Source of the DNA: Acidimicrobiaceae bacterium
Lineage (GTDB): Bacteria; Actinomycetota; Acidimicrobiia; Acidimicrobiales; RAAP-2
Reading direction: 5' to 3'
NCBI GenBank assembly: GCA_003138855.1
Contig: PLHF01000089.1
Coordinates: 1-64,000 of the forward strand
DNA: 64,000 nucleotides
The notes beneath the pieces were generated by a model that saw only the letters and a list, made by a program, of their open reading frames with translations, did no database searches and was not told where the DNA came from. Below, piece after piece: positions 9,413-20,775 of the stretch. The position numbers were made by a program, and so were the translations under genes. The first letter of the stretch is position 1. Each line of letters opens with the position of its first letter.

Positions 9413-10974
9413 CGCGGACCGGCCCAGTGCCGCGATCGGTCGACGGCGCGCAACCACGCTTCGTGGACGGCAGCGGCCTCCGGCGCCCCGACCAACGGGC
9501 CGAAGGACGTGTCCTCGCTCCACAGAGCGGCCAGCTCGTCCAACGAACCCCAGACGCCTTCGGCCAGCCCGGCCATGGTGGCCGCTCCGATGGCGGTGGT
9601 CTCCACCGATCGTGGTCGCACCACGCGAAGGCGGGCCTGGTCGGCCAGCAACTGCAGCAGGAGGTCCATCACCGAGGCCCCGCCGTCCACGCGGACCACC
9701 GACGGCGCCGTTGCCGTGCCGGCCATGGCGCCCAGCACGTCGCTGACCTGGAAGCTCATGGCCTCGACCATGGCCCGGGCCAGATGCGCCCGGCCCACGC
9801 CCCGGCTGAGCCCGATGATCGTGCCCCGTGCATCCGGGTCCCAGTAGGGGCTCCCGAGGCCGGAAAAGGCCGGCACCACCACGACGCCATCGCTGGACGC
9901 CACCGAACGGGCCAGGGGCTCCATTTCCGCCGCGTTACCGATCACGCCCAGGCCGTCGCGCAACCACTGCACGCCGGCCCCTGAGGCGAACACCGACCCT
10001 TCGAGGGCGTAGGCCACCGGGTGCCGGTCGGCGGAGGAGCCGGCGTCGGGGGCGGTGGCTTCGACGGCGTGGGCCCCGAGGTCCCAGGCCAGTGTGGTGA
10101 TCAGCCCGTCGACCGGCTCGGGGCAGGTCGTGCCCGCGTTCATGAGGACGAAGCTGCCGGTGCCGAAGGTGACCTTGGTCATCCCCCGGTCGAAACAGGC
10201 CTGGCCGAACAGGGCGGCGTGCTGGTCCCCGGCGATGCCGCTGACCGGCACACCGGAGAGTGGCGAGTCCGCACCCACGGCGGCGTCCGACACCAGACCG
10301 AAGTGGCCGCACGACGGGAGCGCCTCGGGGAGGGCGGACAAGGGGACGTCGAAGAGGTCGCAGAGCTCGGGTGACCACCGCCGCTCCACGATGTCGAACA
10401 CCATGGTGCGCGAGGCGTTGGTCACGTCGGTGGCGAAGACGCCGTGGTCGGTGCCGCCGGTGAGATTCCAGAGCACCCACGAGTCCACGGTGGCCAACGC
10501 CAGGTCGGGGGGGTTCGGGATCTCGCCCTCGTGGAGCAGCCAACGCATCTTGGTGGCAGAGAAGTAGGGGTCGAGGACCAGGCCGGTCCGCTCCCTGACC
10601 AGGGGGAGACGACCGGCGTTCTCCAGTGCCCGGCACGCGGGGGCGGTGCGCCGGTCCTGCCAGACGATGGCGCCATGCAGGGGGATCCCGGTGTGCCGGT
10701 CCCAGGCCACCACCGTCTCCCGCTGATTGGTGATGCCGATGGCCAGGGCCGCCCGGTGGTGGTCGCCGAGGCGGCCGGCCACCTCGGCCAGCGTGGACCG
10801 CACCAGGCCCCAGATCTCGGCGGCGTCGTGTTCGACCCAGCCGGGCCGGGGGTAGTGCTGGGTCAGCTCGCGGTAGGCGATGTCGACCACCTGGGCCCGC
10901 TCGTCGACGACCAGGGTCCGCACGCCGGTGGTCCCGGCGTCGATGGCGATGGTCACTGGGGAGAGGGAGGCCAC
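9409..10974 (-). CDS. glpK: Glycerol kinase (FGGY family)
   Basis: VTIAIDAGTTGVRTLVVD; ITNQRETVVAWDRHTGIPLHGAIVWQDRRT; FSATKMRWLL; VRVDGGASVMDLLLQLLADQ. GTG start at 10974 chosen by homology. Confidence 0.92.
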   Translation of the reverse strand: MASLSPVTIAIDAGTTGVRTLVVDERAQVVDIAYRELTQHYPRPGWVEHDAAEIWGLVRSTLAEVAGRLGDHHRAALAIGITNQRETVVAWDRHTGIPLHGAIVWQDRRTAPACRALENAGRLPLVRERTGLVLDPYFSATKMRWLLHEGEIPNPPDLALATVDSWVLWNLTGGTDHGVFATDVTNASRTMVFDIVERRWSPELCDLFDVPLSALPEALPSCGHFGLVSDAAVGADSPLSGVPVSGIAGDQHAALFGQACFDRGMTKVTFGTGSFVLMNAGTTCPEPVDGLITTLAWDLGAHAVEATAPDAGSSADRHPVAYALEGSVFASGAGVQWLRDGLGVIGNAAEMEPLARSVASSDGVVVVPAFSGLGSPYWDPDARGTIIGLSRGVGRAHLARAMVEAMSFQVSDVLGAMAGTATAPSVVRVDGGASVMDLLLQLLADQARLRVVRPRSVETTAIGAATMAGLAEGVWGSLDELAALWSEDTSFGPLVGAPEAAAVHEAWLRAVDRSRHWAGPR

Positions 10975-11192
10975 AGGGGGACTGTAGTGACGCTCGAGGA
11001 TGGGGGACGGGTCGTGCCCCTCAACGGCATCGGGGCCCGGCACCGGTGTGGGACGGCCGAAAAGCGCGCTTGCGGAGAGCAATCATTTGCAATTCTTCGC
11101 GAACGCCTCTCGAACAGGGGTTTCGGCCTAGGCTGATCGCGCGATTCCTCGAACAATTGGTTGACAGGGATGTAACTACGCTGCTGTAATAG

Positions 11193-11240
11193 ACCCACTA
11201 TCTCGTACCTCGGGGGAGGATGAACCACAACATATTGTGT
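11193..11240 (+). promoter_or_regulatory. Candidate tandem NrdR boxes upstream of nrdJ
   Basis: ccacaacatattgtgt (11225-11240) matches acaCwAtATaTwGtgt at 14/16; a weaker box acccactatctcgtac (11193-11208) lies exactly 32 bp upstream. Confidence 0.6.
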
Positions 11241-11566
11241 TTGTCTCGTAGTTCCGCCGTTTTCCGGTGCTAGGTTCGAGGGTCGACCACCGGGGCCGGC
11301 ATCGGACGGCCATCTCGGGCGGTCGGGGTCGCGAGGAGCGGTCCACCGGGCCGGCATCGGCCCGAGGTGCACCGGAGAGCACGGCGGAGATCCACGACAG
11401 ACGACAGGCCTGACGACAGAAACTGACCGCGGACATGGCGGGGAGAGGTGGTGCCCACGACACCGGGTGCGGCTTCCCTCGGCCAGGTGGTCACCCACCC
11501 CTGGGCGTCACCAGCAGTTCCCAACCGCACCACCGACAAGACAGCAGACAGAAAGAGGTTCACCAC

Positions 11567-14476
<2,910 letters not shown>

Positions 14477-14557
14477 TTTCGAGTTGCTCCGAGATTTCAG
14501 CGGGAGTGAAGCACTGATTTCATCCGGCGACAAGCAGTTCCAGTGGCCAGAAGTGGA

Positions 14558-14587
14558 GCGACGGGAGGCCAGATGGCCTCCCGTCGC
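14558..14587 (+). terminator. Perfect 13-bp stem hairpin downstream of nrdJ
   Basis: GCGACGGGAGGCC-AGAT-GGCCTCCCGTCGC; no long T tract, common in high-GC genomes. Confidence 0.7.
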
Positions 14588-14758
14588 TGTTCTGGCGCAT
14601 CGCCGATGAAGTGATCGGCTGTCGCATTGTTCCTGCTGTGCTTCGACCGTTGCTTGTCTTGAGCACCTGGACATGTGATGCCAGATCCACCGACGGAGCT
14701 CGGCGGAGAAGAACCCACCGGTGGTGCCGTCAAGGGAGCAGCGCCCGAACTCCGCCCA

Positions 14759-14781
14759 GATCGGGGGTAGTGCCCCCGATC
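14759..14781. other. Perfect 9-bp inverted repeat upstream of doxX-like gene
   Basis: GATCGGGGG-TAGTG-CCCCCGATC. Confidence 0.7.
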
Positions 14782-14850
14782 ACGAGTAGCTCTAGTACGA
14801 TCGCAGACGCTCGTGCAGCATCCATCGGAGCCATCTCAAAGGAGAGTCCC

Positions 14851-15384
14851 ATGTCCAAGTCGAACGCGGACAGTTCGGGACCGGATGTGGCGGCTCTGAT
14901 CCTTCGGCTGACCATCGGCCCGATGATGATCATGCACGGGATGAACAAGGTGCGAGGCCCAGGTGGCCTGGACGGGACCACCAAGTACTTCGAATCGTTG
15001 GGCCTGGAGCCAGCGGGCGTTCATGCACGAGTGGCCGCAGCCACGGAGATCGGTACCGGCACCCTGCTCGCACTCGGAGCCATGACGCCGTTGGCTTCCG
15101 CCGGAGTCATCGGGGTGATGACCGCCGCCGCAGCTACAGACCATAAGGGCAAAGGCTTCTTCATCTTCAAGGGTGGATGGGAATACGTCGGAGTGGTCGG
15201 TGCCGCTGCCGCCGCGATCTCCGCCCTTGGGCCCGGGCGATTCTCTGTCGATGGCGCTCGGGGAGAGAAGAGGGGCGGACTACTGTCGGCCCTGTTCTCC
15301 TCGGCACTGGGGATCGGGGCCGCAGTCGGCATGCTGAAGACCAGCCGCCGCAAGGACGGCTCCACGCAGACACCCGGGGAATGA
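14851..15384 (+). CDS. DoxX-family membrane protein
   Basis: ALILRLTIGPMMIMHGMNKVRGPGGL...; ggagag SD. Confidence 0.8.
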   Translation: MSKSNADSSGPDVAALILRLTIGPMMIMHGMNKVRGPGGLDGTTKYFESLGLEPAGVHARVAAATEIGTGTLLALGAMTPLASAGVIGVMTAAAATDHKGKGFFIFKGGWEYVGVVGAAAAAISALGPGRFSVDGARGEKRGGLLSALFSSALGIGAAVGMLKTSRRKDGSTQTPGE

Positions 15385-15484
15385 TCTCGGATCTTCTGCG
15401 CGAGTCGGTGCGGTCCTCGGCTCACATGCGCGACCTCCAGTAGCCAAAGCGCCACTTCGACCGATCCTTCGCCTCTCGCTTCCT

Positions 15485-15667
15485 GTGCAGACTTGGATGC
15501 CAACTGCCGGGAGAGCCCTCAGGTTCGGCCTAGCTCGTGACGCGGGAGTGGAGATCGCCTGCGACCTCATCGAGGAGATCCGCGGATCGGGCGCCTTCGA
15601 CGGTGTCCATCTGATCTCGGTCGCACGCTACCGAGAGATTGCTGCACGGTTGGAGCGCTTGCGGTAG
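15485..15667 (+). pseudogene. C-terminal remnant resembling a methylenetetrahydrofolate reductase-family protein
   Basis: RDAGVEIACDLIEEIRGSGAFDGVHLISVARYREIAARLERLR resembles the last strand/helix of MetF-like TIM barrels; no upstream catalytic domain. Confidence 0.45.
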
Positions 15668-15685
15668 GCGGTGCACTGAGCCGTC

Positions 15686-16322
15686 CTAGGGATCAGTCGG
15701 AGCGGATCGGACGGCTCTTCTGGAAGTGTGATCCGCGGCTGCATGATCTCCGGGGCCGTTTCGGGAACGTAGCCTCTCGATTACCGCTTTGCTGTGGTCA
15801 CGGTCGACGTTCCCGCCGTATTTGAACTTCGCCCGCACTACGTCCATCGAGATGGTGATGGCCCGGATCGCCCGGAGCCTGGTCGGGTGAGCCAGCTCGG
15901 GATCGGCAATGGGAACGTCGGGCTGAAGAGCGGCGAGCTGTGTCCGCAGCAAAGTGGCGACAGCGCTCGGCGCGGTTTCCACCGTCGCCACTCCCTCGAT
16001 CTGAACTGCTGCGTAGTAGGTGGTCGGTATGCCGAGCGCTGGATCCTCGTCGGCGGTTGCCTTCCATGCAGATGGAATGTACGCCCAGTCTCCAGCGACG
16101 CTCGGCACGACTCGGGGCTGCTCGGCGAGGGCATCGAAGACGGGGGTTTGGCCCAGCCAGATGGAGCAGTACCCGGTCGCCGTCGAGAACAAACTGCGTT
16201 GGCACCACCACCGGCACAGCCCGGCCGACGCCTGCGGCGATCAACTGGCCGAACGCGTGGCTCTCGACGAGCGGTCGCCACTCTTCTTCGCCGATGCTGC
16301 CATCGACCGAGGGGATGTACAT
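15686..16322 (-). pseudogene. PaiB-type FMN-binding protein split by a frameshift in a C5/G5 run
   Basis: MYIPSVDGSIGEEEWRPLVESHAFGQLIA...LLHLAGPNP in one frame; VFDALAEQPRVVPSVAGDWAYIPSAWK...IPTTYYAAVQIEG...AKFKYGGNVDRDHSKAVIERL in another; junction at ggggg 16142-16146. Confidence 0.75.
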
Positions 16323-16425
16323 GAGGCTCGTGCAACTCCAAGCTGAGCGTCAAGAGGCCGAATCCCAAGGGTAGTTGACCAGGCCCGTCGGCGTTTCGAC
16401 CCCGGGGACGATCGGGCGGTAGCGG

Positions 16426-17979
16426 TCACTCGAAGACCAGGCACCGGTCGTCGAGGTCGGCGCTGGGGAACAGGTCCTTCTCGGTCCAGTAGTCCTGGCT
16501 GTGCTGCCACTCGGGCTTGTCCCCGCGTCTGGGGAGCAGGTGCATCGAGCGCATGAGGTAGCCGGGATTGAAGTTCTCCGGGTCGATCCACGGCAGGATG
16601 GGCATGTCGGCGTCCTCGTCCCGAAGGGCCGGGGTGACCCGGGTGACGCCCAGCTCGTCCATGTGGTGCAGCAGACGGCACACGAAGTCGCAGACCAGGT
16701 CGGCCCGCAGGGTCCAGCTGGCCCGGAAGTAGCCGAAGACCCACGCCAGGTTCGGCACCCCGGTGAACATCATGCCCCGGTAGGTGACGGTGTCGGAGAA
16801 GACCAGCGGTCGGCCGTCGATGGTGAAGTCGATGTCGCCGAGCACGCTGAGGTTGAAGCCGGTCGCGGTGATGACGATGTCGGCCGTCAGTTCCTCGCCC
16901 GACTTCAGCAGGATGCCGTGCTCGGTGAACGTCTCGATCTCGTCGGTGACCATCGAGGCCTTGCCCGAGCTGATCCCGGCGAACAGGTCGCCGTCGGGGA
17001 CGTAGGCGATCCGCTGACGCCACGGCCGGTAGCGGGGGGTGAAGTGGGTCTCGACGTCGTAGCCCTCGGGAAGGAGGGCCCGCACCCCGTTGATGAGCTC
17101 CTCCTTCACGAGCTCGGGCTCGTCGAAGGACAGCTGCGCCACGACCTTCTGGTCGTTGAGGTTCTTGCGGCGGACGATCTCGTGGATCCACTCCTCGGGG
17201 ATCTCCAGCTCGCGCAGCATGTCGGCCACCTCGTTGACGTTGGCACCCGACCAGAAGTACGTCGGCGACCGCTGCACCACCGTGACGTGGCCGCACCGGC
17301 CCGCGATGGCCGGCACCAGCGTCGCCGCCGTGGCGCCCGAACCGATGACGATGACGGTCTTACCGGCGTAGTCGAGATCGTCCGGCCAGGTCTGGGGGTG
17401 CACGATGTGTCCCGTGAAGCGGTCCATCCCCTGCCAACCCGGGGTGTACCCCTCCGAGTGCCGGTAGTAGCCCTGGCACATCCAAAGGAAGCCGGCGGTG
17501 AAGCGCAGCTCCTCGCCGGTGCCGGTGTGGGTGGCCTCGATGGTCCACAGGTCGTCGTCGCTCGACCACGAGGCCGTAGAGATGCGGTGGTCGTAGCGGA
17601 TGTGTCCGACGAGGTCGTTCTCGTCGATGACCTCGCCCATGTACCGGAGGATCTCGTTCGCGCTGGCGATGGGCGCCCCCGTCCACGGCTTGAACCCGTA
17701 CCCGAAGGTGTACAGGTCGCTGTCGGAGCGGATGCCCGGGTACCGGTGCATGAGCCAGGTGCCACCGAAGCTTTCGAGACCTTCGAGCACCACGAAGCTA
17801 CGCGCTGGGCACTGGTGTTTGAGGTGGTATGCCGCGTCGACTCCGGAGATGCCGGCGCCCACGACGAGTACGTCGAAGTGCTCCGCGGGTGTCGGCGCAG
17901 TTGCAGCGGGCTCCTCGGTCCGGCTCAAGTGGCCGATCTCCTTTGGTGCGCCAACCTGAGAGATGCTGGTTGGATCCAC
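16426..17979 (-). CDS. FAD-dependent (Baeyer-Villiger-type) monooxygenase
   Basis: DVLVVGAGISGVDAAYHL, ESFGGTWLMHRYPGIRSDSDLYTFGY, GKTVIVIGSGATAATLVPAIA. Confidence 0.9.
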   Translation of the reverse strand: MDPTSISQVGAPKEIGHLSRTEEPAATAPTPAEHFDVLVVGAGISGVDAAYHLKHQCPARSFVVLEGLESFGGTWLMHRYPGIRSDSDLYTFGYGFKPWTGAPIASANEILRYMGEVIDENDLVGHIRYDHRISTASWSSDDDLWTIEATHTGTGEELRFTAGFLWMCQGYYRHSEGYTPGWQGMDRFTGHIVHPQTWPDDLDYAGKTVIVIGSGATAATLVPAIAGRCGHVTVVQRSPTYFWSGANVNEVADMLRELEIPEEWIHEIVRRKNLNDQKVVAQLSFDEPELVKEELINGVRALLPEGYDVETHFTPRYRPWRQRIAYVPDGDLFAGISSGKASMVTDEIETFTEHGILLKSGEELTADIVITATGFNLSVLGDIDFTIDGRPLVFSDTVTYRGMMFTGVPNLAWVFGYFRASWTLRADLVCDFVCRLLHHMDELGVTRVTPALRDEDADMPILPWIDPENFNPGYLMRSMHLLPRRGDKPEWQHSQDYWTEKDLFPSADLDDRCLVFE

Positions 17980-18139
17980 GCCGGAGAGTAGCGCGCACGA
18001 CTGCCGTACCCGGCGAGGTCACGGTCGGTGGTTCCGCACCTGCTCCCCAGCCAGGTCTCGAGGGAGGGGGCGGGCCAGGGGCGGCACCACGCTCGATACT
18101 GTCTATTGGGAAACCGCGAGCAATGTCAGAAGGAGTCAG

Positions 18140-18982
18140 ATGAAGTTGGCGAACCTGAATGGCCGGGGCACGGTGGTGACCGAGTCGGGCGGCGTGGACC
18201 TGGCGGTGGCGTCCGACGGGCGCATCGGGCCGGATGTCCAGCCCCTCTACGACGACTGGGGGGCGGTGCGCGCCTTCGCCGCGGGGTTGGCCGGTGCGAC
18301 GGCCACGCCGTTCGACGAGATGCAGCTGGCCTCGCCGGTACCGTCCCCGCGCCAGGTCTTCGCCATCGGCCTCAACTACGCGTCCCACGCCCAGGAGACC
18401 GGCGCCGAGGCACCCTCGGTGCCGGCAACGTTCACCAAGTTCCCGTCCAGCCTGGCCGGCCCCTTCGATCCGGTGGAGCTCTCCGGCGCCACGGTGGACT
18501 GGGAGGTCGAACTGGTCGCCGTGATCGGGGTCAGGGCCGATCGGGTGACCGAGGACGATGCCTGGACCCATGTGGCAGGACTGACCGTCGGCCAGGACAT
18601 CTCCGATCGCACCCTGCAATTCGCAGCGGCGGGTCAGTTCTCGCTCGGCAAGTCGCACCGCGGTTACGGACCGATGGGGCCTTGGCTGGTGACCCCCGAC
18701 GAGTTCGCCGACCCTGACGACCTCGGACTCGGCTGCTCGATCAACGGCGAGGTGGTGCAGGACGGGCGCACGAGCGATCTCATCTTCTCGGTCCCGCGGT
18801 TGATCGCCGAGCTCTCCGCGGTGCTGCCGCTGCTCCCCGGCGACGTCATCTTCACCGGGACGCCGGCCGGCGTCGGCATCGCCCGCCAACCGTCGCGTTT
18901 CCTCGCCGCCGGCGACGTCCTCGAGAGCTGGATCGAGGGGATCGGGACCATCCGGAACCACATGGTCGCCCGAGGCGGCTGA
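18140..18982 (+). CDS. Fumarylacetoacetate hydrolase-family protein
   Basis: FAIGLNYASHAQETG..., VDWEVELVAVIG, FTGTPAGVGIARQP; SD aggag. Confidence 0.9.
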   Translation: MKLANLNGRGTVVTESGGVDLAVASDGRIGPDVQPLYDDWGAVRAFAAGLAGATATPFDEMQLASPVPSPRQVFAIGLNYASHAQETGAEAPSVPATFTKFPSSLAGPFDPVELSGATVDWEVELVAVIGVRADRVTEDDAWTHVAGLTVGQDISDRTLQFAAAGQFSLGKSHRGYGPMGPWLVTPDEFADPDDLGLGCSINGEVVQDGRTSDLIFSVPRLIAELSAVLPLLPGDVIFTGTPAGVGIARQPSRFLAAGDVLESWIEGIGTIRNHMVARGG

Positions 18983-19161
18983 CCGGGTGCGCAACCGTGG
19001 GATCGTACTCCCGACGGCACGGCGCCACTTCCAGGTCGAGGTGAACGACCGTGACGATGTCGGTTGGGTGTTCGACCGGGCCAGGGCCACCGGTCTGAGC
19101 GCGGCGCATGACGTTGGTGCTCCCTCCGAACGGCCCGCTGCGATCCCCGCCCTGGCTGCGC

Positions 19162-19854
19162 CTAGAGGTCGGCGATCCCCTTGCCGATCAGGACCACGCC
19201 GAAGATCAGGAACAGCACGGCCAGTACGACCCCGTTGTTGCGGCCGAGCCAGGATCTCCACCCGTCGAGGACCTCTTGGGCCTTGTCCCTCATGGCGAGC
19301 GTCACCACCAGCGGGGCGGCGACCCCCAGGATGGCCACGACGGCGTACACGGCGACGGCACCGATCTGCTGTCCCGTGGAGAGGCCGGCCGAGGCGATCG
19401 AGAGCGCCGCCGCCAGGCCTACGACCACGTTCTTCGGATTCAGTGCGCCGATGGCCACGCCGACGGCGAGGGACTTCCCCGGAGCGAAGGCGGCGATGCC
19501 GTCCATCCACTTGGGCATCGCCGCGTCCTCGCCGGGCTTCGGCCGATCACGGAACCGACGCCTCGCAGCCATCAGTAGGAACGCGCCCAGCACCAGCCTG
19601 AGGATCGAGGCTCCCCTGGACGGTCCCGAACCAGGCGACAGGTCGACCGTTCCGGCAATGGCGACGAGTAGCCCCAGCAGGCCGGCGACCCCTATCGTGA
19701 ACCCGATGAGGTAGCTGGCCGCGTTGGTCACCGGCTTCTTGGTGAACAACAGCAGGATTTCTGCGATGATCGGCACCGGCGAGATCGTGACTGCGATGGC
19801 GAGGGGGAGCAGGTCCCCGATCACAGCTCTCAACGACGTCTCCTCCTCGATCAT
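19162..19854 (-). CDS. GAP/Sap (peptidoglycolipid-addressing) family membrane protein
   Basis: LLPLAIAVTISPVPIIAEILLLFTKKPVTNAASYLIGFTIGV; LNPKNVVVGLAAAL. Confidence 0.8.
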   Translation of the reverse strand: MIEEETSLRAVIGDLLPLAIAVTISPVPIIAEILLLFTKKPVTNAASYLIGFTIGVAGLLGLLVAIAGTVDLSPGSGPSRGASILRLVLGAFLLMAARRRFRDRPKPGEDAAMPKWMDGIAAFAPGKSLAVGVAIGALNPKNVVVGLAAALSIASAGLSTGQQIGAVAVYAVVAILGVAAPLVVTLAMRDKAQEVLDGWRSWLGRNNGVVLAVLFLIFGVVLIGKGIADL

Positions 19855-20120
19855 GTCCGGATCGGGCGGACTGTGCAGCCGACTGCCGAACGGGCATCGA
19901 GGATGGGCCCGGACCGCCACCTGCTCGTCACCGTACCGGAGTCAGGGAGCGCCGGACGAAGCTTCCCGTCCCGGTGCAGGTGGAGTTCCCGGTCCGCAGG
20001 GCCAGCACCCCCTCCTCGCCAAGAGGTGCTGACCCTGCGCACCGCCGGGCCGGCGCACCGGTGTGTAGCTGGGGACCGTTTCGCATCCGCCCGAGAGCTC
20101 CCGATTGTCCCGACCCCGGT

Positions 20121-20627
20121 TCAGTCAGGCCTGGCTGCCACTCCCTCGGCCTCCCCGTCGAGGACCTCGGGTTGGACGTCGATCCGCTTGGCGAGATGCC
20201 GGAATGCACGGAGCCCCGCATTCCCCAGGGCATGCTCGAGGAAGGACTCGCTGACGATCAGCAGGGCCGCCTGGCCGTTGTCGATCAGCTCGCGGAACTC
20301 GTTGACGTCCGAACGCGGCCTGGCAGGCTCCAGACGCACGGTCACGCCGACGCTGCTGTCCCCGATCTCCGAGCGGACGGAGGTCGGAGGGAAGATCAGG
20401 TTGATGACGACACCTATGGCGATGCCGGGCCGGTCCCCTCGCTGCGTGATCGTTTCGTCCATCTTCATATGGAAATGGCCATCCTCGCCCCGGGTGATCA
20501 CTGCCGCCGAGTACGTCACGCAGGCCCCGGCGACCTGGAGGCCCCTGATCACACCGAAGTCATCACGAGCGGCCTGTTCGCTGTAGTAGGTACCGACGTA
20601 CACAAGCAGACCGCCGCCGCCGACCAT
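20121..20627 (-). CDS. DUF1269-like hypothetical protein
   Basis: VTYSAAVITRGEDGHFHMKMDETITQRG...DVNEFRELIDNGQAALLIVSESF. Confidence 0.65.
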   Translation of the reverse strand: MVGGGGLLVYVGTYYSEQAARDDFGVIRGLQVAGACVTYSAAVITRGEDGHFHMKMDETITQRGDRPGIAIGVVINLIFPPTSVRSEIGDSSVGVTVRLEPARPRSDVNEFRELIDNGQAALLIVSESFLEHALGNAGLRAFRHLAKRIDVQPEVLDGEAEGVAARPD

Positions 20628-20704
20628 CGTGTTACCCTCCGATTCGGTGCGCGAAGTGCTCACCACCCGCCACCGCTACCACTATTCACAGTCCGTGGCC
20701 GCAC

Positions 20705-20729
20705 GGATACACCCGAATCGGGTGTATCC
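20705..20729. promoter_or_regulatory. Perfect 25-bp palindrome in a divergent promoter region
   Basis: GGATACACCCGA-A-TCGGGTGTATCC between the DUF1269-like and LuxR-family genes. Confidence 0.85.
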
Positions 20730-20775
20730 CACCCCAGGTTTGCCCTCCGGAGAACAGCGAGACGAGACTTGCCCG

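Noticed and set aside
11110-11160. LexA/SOS-like boxes: cgaacaggggtttcg and cgaacaattggttg
   Set aside because: Left half CGAAC fits but right halves deviate from GTTCG; too weak to call without a PWM.
11241-11566. Cobalamin riboswitch for nrdJ
   Set aside because: No B12-box-like GCCACTG element seen in the leader.
16501-17991. 496-codon plus-strand ORF antisense to the monooxygenase
   Set aside because: Composition artefact; the opposite strand has GxGxxG and BVMO-like motifs.
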